Assembly (NCBI GenBank): GCA_947498355.1
Contig: CANMKA010000002.1
Location: forward strand, 62,001 to 126,000
DNA: 64,000 nucleotides
Direction: 5' to 3'
From: an uncultured Paraglaciecola sp.
GTDB taxonomy: Bacteria > Pseudomonadota > Gammaproteobacteria > Enterobacterales > Alteromonadaceae
A program made the position numbers and the translations under genes. Under the pieces are notes generated by a model, which saw only the letters and a list, made by a program, of their open reading frames with translations, was not told the origin of the DNA and did not search any database. Positions 60,883-64,000 of this stretch are shown here, one piece after another (positions within the stretch are counted from its first letter, which is position 1; every line of letters starts with the position of its first letter).

Positions 60883-62235
60883 ATGAAAAAATCAATACTT
60901 TGGTCAGTCATGATGACTATGGGAACCTTAACCACTAACAGCATGGCAGAAACTACTTCCGTAGACTATAACACCTACCCATTAGAAGCTCAGAGCATGG
61001 CTGCGCCTCTGTCAAAAGTTTCTAAACTGAATAATGTAATGGCGGCTGTCGATATGATGGAAGCTGAGCTTATTCTTGTAAATGTAAACAACGACATCAT
61101 GCTTCAGCAGTGTTTAGATTGTTTAGCCGGTTGGCCAGGAGGACGTCCACAGCACGTTGTGGTTTCTTCTAACGCTAAAACAATTTATGTCACTACAGAT
61201 GCTTCTGCCGATTCTGCTGCTCAAATAGTGATCCTAAATGTTAAAGAATATAACTGGAAAGAAGGATTTGCCGAACTTAAAGTTGTCAAATCACTACTTG
61301 CCGAAAGTGCAGGAACTTTATCAACCTTCAACACTCCAACGCAAACATCATACGAACAACCTATCGCGAGTTGGACACAACCGGATATGACGCAGCTACA
61401 TGGCCCAACACTTCTTCCTTATTCAGAATACGCTTATTTTACCCAATGGACGGATAATAAAATTCGTGTTGTTAATACCAAAAAACAACAGTTTGCTGCG
61501 GTAGATCCCATTGTTATTGAAGGTGTTACTGAAAATAGCCACGGAATATTTTTCAATAAGTCAGGTACTTTAGGTATTTCTACTGGTTATTATTACGATG
61601 ATTACAACATTGACTTATTTAAGGTTAATAAGAAAACTGGCGGATTGAAACTGAAAAAGAAAATACGCTTAGGTGATGAAAATTCTTATGCTGCTTTTAC
61701 TCATTTTAATACTTGGCTCGACGAGCGTTATGCGGTAACGGCTTCGATGCAATTCGGCGCAACGTCATTAACACCTGAAGGCGTAAGTATCATTCCACCA
61801 AGTGTGTGGATGATCGATACTTGGGAAGGTGAAGCGTGGAAGATTTTAGACAGTACAAACGATGAATTTGGCTCTGGTGTATTACGTTCAGCGTCTGATC
61901 TTACGGTAGCTGCGGGCAAACTCTATATAGCAGAGGAAGACTCTATTGATGGTATCTATGGTGAAGATGGCTTTATTTCAATTTATGATTTATCAGATAG
62001 AAATAAACCTAGATTTATCAAACGCTTGAAGCCGGGGGTTGAATTACCTGCTGACTTTGCTGTCGCTCATGGTTTAGGTGTTACTGCAAATCAACGCTTT
62101 ATCTATATTACTAGTTATGCCTCTCGGTATATTTTAAAATTGGATACAAAAACAGATACCATCGTAAAAGTTTATGGTGCTGAAGATGGTTTAACCATGC
62201 CACATGGCGGCTATGTTTCAGGTGCTATACGATAA
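60883..62235 (+). CDS. Secreted His-rich beta-propeller protein
   Basis: The 450-residue protein has a signal peptide (to about SMA, residue 22) and seven-bladed YncE/SBP56-like repeats (RPQHVVVSSNAKTIYVTTDA, FISIYDLSDRNKPRFIKRL, GVTANQRFIYITSYASRYIL). Histidines recur at matching blade positions: QHVV, LHGPT, NSHGIFF, FTHFN, VAHGLG and MPHGG. In metal-centred propellers such as methanethiol oxidase such histidines bind copper. A CLDC pair is near the N-terminus (about residue 79). Function is not established. Tandem hairpins follow the gene. Confidence 0.7.
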   Translation: MKKSILWSVMMTMGTLTTNSMAETTSVDYNTYPLEAQSMAAPLSKVSKLNNVMAAVDMMEAELILVNVNNDIMLQQCLDCLAGWPGGRPQHVVVSSNAKTIYVTTDASADSAAQIVILNVKEYNWKEGFAELKVVKSLLAESAGTLSTFNTPTQTSYEQPIASWTQPDMTQLHGPTLLPYSEYAYFTQWTDNKIRVVNTKKQQFAAVDPIVIEGVTENSHGIFFNKSGTLGISTGYYYDDYNIDLFKVNKKTGGLKLKKKIRLGDENSYAAFTHFNTWLDERYAVTASMQFGATSLTPEGVSIIPPSVWMIDTWEGEAWKILDSTNDEFGSGVLRSASDLTVAAGKLYIAEEDSIDGIYGEDGFISIYDLSDRNKPRFIKRLKPGVELPADFAVAHGLGVTANQRFIYITSYASRYILKLDTKTDTIVKVYGAEDGLTMPHGGYVSGAIR

Positions 62236-62241
62236 GATTGC

Positions 62242-62306
62242 ATAGGACGAGTAAACTCGTCCTATTATCAACAAAAGGGCACTAACTTTTCTTTATTTAG
62301 TGCCCT
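62242..62306 (+). terminator. Two tandem hairpins after the beta-propeller gene
   Basis: ATAGGACGAG pairs with CTCGTCCTAT (62242-62265) and AGGGCACTAA pairs with TTAGTGCCCT (62276-62306). They begin 7 bases after the stop codon. Tandem terminators are likely, though T-runs are short. Confidence 0.65.
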
Positions 62307-62611
62307 CTATTGGTCCTATGCACTAAGGAAAGTTTCCTTGGTTAGAGATATCAAAATCAATTCTACTCGTTTCATTAAGTTTATGATTTTGTTGTGATAA
62401 AAAATAAATCAGGCCGCAGGTTACTTGTTTCATACCTAACTTAAGTACATATCGGTGTAGGTAAAGTGCTCTATTGGCTTCTACAGGGATGTAGACCATT
62501 AGAGCAAGCCGCCTTGGAATATTTTAAATAGCACAAATGAGCAATAATTAAATGATATTGGTATTCGTTTGATATCTCTAAGTTAACAGAATAAATCGTA
62601 AAAGGTATTTC
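62307..62611. other. AT-rich stretch upstream of the MOSC gene
   Basis: About 305 bases with no coding frame or RNA that I can support. It holds the promoter of the MOSC gene, whose ribosome-binding site is AAAAGG before ATG 62612. Confidence 0.4.
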
Positions 62612-63334
62612 ATGCAAAGAATTATTAATCTGTATACCGGATTACCGTGCTATCAAGCAGATATAAAAGGTGTAACTGCGATTGAGAAATTTCCTGTTAG
62701 TACTGCGCTTTATGTTGATAGAACAGGTTTGCCTGGTGATGGTGTCGGTGATGTTAAACGTCATGGTGGCATCGAGCGGGTAGTGCATCAATATCCAGCA
62801 GAAAATTATCGACATTGGTTAACTTTATTTAATATTCAATCAAATGCGTCTATATTTCAACCGTCCCTATTTGGTGAAAATATTTCGTCTCTAGGCATGA
62901 AAGAAAGTGAGACCTATATCGGCGATATTTATCGCATTGGCTCTACATTGTTGCAAGTATCTCAGCCGAGAAAACCATGTTGGAAATTGAATTGGAAAGC
63001 GGGACTTCCTAATGCATCAATATTAATGCAAATGAACGGGCTAACCGGTTGGTTTTATCGAGTAATAGAACCTGGTTACATCAAAGCTGGCGATTCAATT
63101 CTCTTAATTGAAAGAATGCCTCAACAAATGAGTATAAAAACCATTGTTAGTGAATTATACGGTGAAGCAGAGTCACCTATGTACAAAACAATGCTTAATG
63201 AGAAAGAACTTCATGCGATTGCTGATAATCAATTACTCTCAGATAACTGGCGAAAAGTAGCACTTGACAGGCTTAGTACAGGTAATATCGAAAGTTGGCA
63301 ACATCGCCTCTACGGTCCGTCGACCGTCATATAA
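62612..63334 (+). CDS. yiiM: YiiM-type MOSC-domain protein
   Basis: YiiM proteins are molybdenum-cofactor enzymes that reduce N-hydroxylated bases and other hydroxylamines. The 240-residue product has the family blocks VKRHGGIERVVHQYPAENYRHW, FGENISSLGM, YIGDIYRIGSTLLQVSQPRKPCWKLN (catalytic Cys in PRKPC), and a C-terminal helical 3-alpha domain (LSDNWRKVALDRLSTGNIESW). It matches E. coli YiiM throughout. Its presence beside an AurF-type N-oxygenase suggests a producer-detoxifier pairing. Confidence 0.9.
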   Translation: MQRIINLYTGLPCYQADIKGVTAIEKFPVSTALYVDRTGLPGDGVGDVKRHGGIERVVHQYPAENYRHWLTLFNIQSNASIFQPSLFGENISSLGMKESETYIGDIYRIGSTLLQVSQPRKPCWKLNWKAGLPNASILMQMNGLTGWFYRVIEPGYIKAGDSILLIERMPQQMSIKTIVSELYGEAESPMYKTMLNEKELHAIADNQLLSDNWRKVALDRLSTGNIESWQHRLYGPSTVI

Positions 63335-63668
63335 AAATTAGCGGACATTTGCCCTCTTAATTTCCCTGTAGACTAAAGATAAGTATTCTCTTTTTAAATC
63401 TATATAGTCATAAAACTATCAGGGCTTTCTATAGCCATAAAACCGTGTTCTGAAGATATTTTTCCTAAAAAAGATAGGCGGTTAAATATGATAATGATCG
63501 GTTGACTTTTTCAGGTAGAGAGATGACAATCATTAAAGTATCGAGTCGATACCAAAAAGTGAGTTTCAACTAAATTACCAGCAGTTGCTACAAACGATTT
63601 AATCACCCTATTTTTTATTATATATATTAATGCCGATATTAAATGGCATTGAACATAAGGAGTACAGC
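63335..63668. other. Intergenic stretch before glpF
   Basis: These 334 AT-rich bases carry the glpF promoter and a ribosome-binding site (AAGGAG) before ATG 63669. No gene, and no Tn7-type right end, was found here. Confidence 0.45.
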
Positions 63669-64000
63669 ATGAACAAACCGAGCCAATCATTGTTAGGTCA
63701 ATGCATTAGTGAGTTTTTAGGCACCGCCCTCATTATTTTTTTTGGGGTCGGTTGTGTCGCCGCCCTTGTCCTTTCGGGGGCTAGTTTGAGCCAGTGGGAT
63801 ATTAGCATCATCTGGGGACTTGGTGTCGCCATTGCTATCTATGTTTCAGTGGGCGTAAGTGGTGCACATTTAAACCCTGCGGTTACCTTAGCCTTGATGG
63901 TTTTTAAAAATTTTGATAAGAAAAAAGTATTACCTTATATAGCGTCGCAATGCCTTGGGGCTTTTACTTGCGCATTGTTAATATACTTCATGTATTTTCA
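63669..64000 (+). CDS. glpF: Glycerol uptake facilitator, 5' portion
   Basis: GlpF is the aquaglyceroporin that lets glycerol diffuse through the inner membrane. The visible 110 residues (start GQCISEFLGTALIIFFGVGC) match E. coli GlpF closely: SQWDISIIWGLGVAIAIYVSVG, the first NPA motif in GAHLNPAVTLALM, and FDKKKVLPYIASQCLGAF. The gene is cut by the window end. A glpK would be expected next. It marks the likely return to core chromosome after the accessory block. Confidence 0.92.
   Translation, partial: MNKPSQSLLGQCISEFLGTALIIFFGVGCVAALVLSGASLSQWDISIIWGLGVAIAIYVSVGVSGAHLNPAVTLALMVFKNFDKKKVLPYIASQCLGAFTCALLIYFMYF

Noticed and set aside
56447-64000. Search for the Tn7-type right end in the right-hand part of the window.
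   Set aside because: No inverted AATAAAGT-type repeats ending in ACA plus CGTGC were seen; the right end is lost or lies outside the window.
1-64000. tRNA, rRNA and CRISPR arrays.
   Set aside because: No cloverleaf with conserved T-loop, no rRNA segment and no regularly spaced direct repeats were recognised by eye; a covariance-model search could still find short RNAs.

Overview
The window looks like chromosomal DNA of a marine gammaproteobacterium of the order Alteromonadales (Glaciecola/Paraglaciecola-like). The evidence is the housekeeping gene set, a PEP-CTERM/cohesin plus dockerin secretion pair, a BNR-4 polysaccharide-lyase-like exoprotein, a Zur-type zinc regulon with MerC/DUF1826/DUF2796/DUF3299 genes, and PanP used for beta-alanine supply. 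The organism is inferred from gene content; I ran no database search.

1-15 kb is a conserved core: the 3' part of parC, the ftsYEX cell-division/secretion operon (no rpoH after ftsX), rsmD, a DUF416 gene, sfsA, dksA, gluQ, pcnB, folK, panB, panC and, convergent to panC, panP. pcnB appears to start at an ATT codon, as in E. coli. 14-20 kb holds an EAL protein with an altered active site, a TrmB-like methyltransferase, the YadGH-type ABC exporter, a nearly gene-free 1.1 kb and a YjjX NTPase.

20-26 kb is a sugar-oxidation locus: a GMC dehydrogenase with its Tat-exported small subunit (glucoside 3-dehydrogenase-like), an MFS transporter, a TIM-barrel isomerase and a Gfo/Idh dehydrogenase. 26-34 kb holds an FKBP, maoP, the cohesin/dockerin pair and a secreted nuclease-phosphatase fusion.

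34-45 kb is a zinc-starvation block: a COG0523 GTPase, a SEC-C protein, a His-rich TonB receptor, an AztD-like propeller, DUF2796, MerC, DUF1826, two DUF3299 proteins and an ABC ATPase/permease pair. Four palindromes resembling Zur boxes sit in its promoter regions. 45-49 kb carries yegD, an FNR regulator, a small membrane protein behind a perfect FNR box, and an SGNH hydrolase.

49-63.5 kb is accessory DNA and becomes AT-rich. It has an unknown membrane protein, a class II Fic protein with an operator-like palindrome on its start codon, and a decayed Tn7-type transposon: a left end with three TnsB-like sites, an inserted IS256 element, intact tnsE, the C-terminal half of tnsD and an IS66 scar where tnsABC should be. 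Beyond that lies a compact cluster of a Cys-rich MarR regulator, an AurF-type diiron N-oxygenase with all seven metal ligands, a ferredoxin-type reductase, a glutamine amidotransferase, a secreted His-rich beta-propeller and a YiiM-type MOSC protein. I read it as a possible N-oxygenation/N-hydroxyl-detoxification unit. Core sequence seems to resume with glpF, which is cut by the window end.
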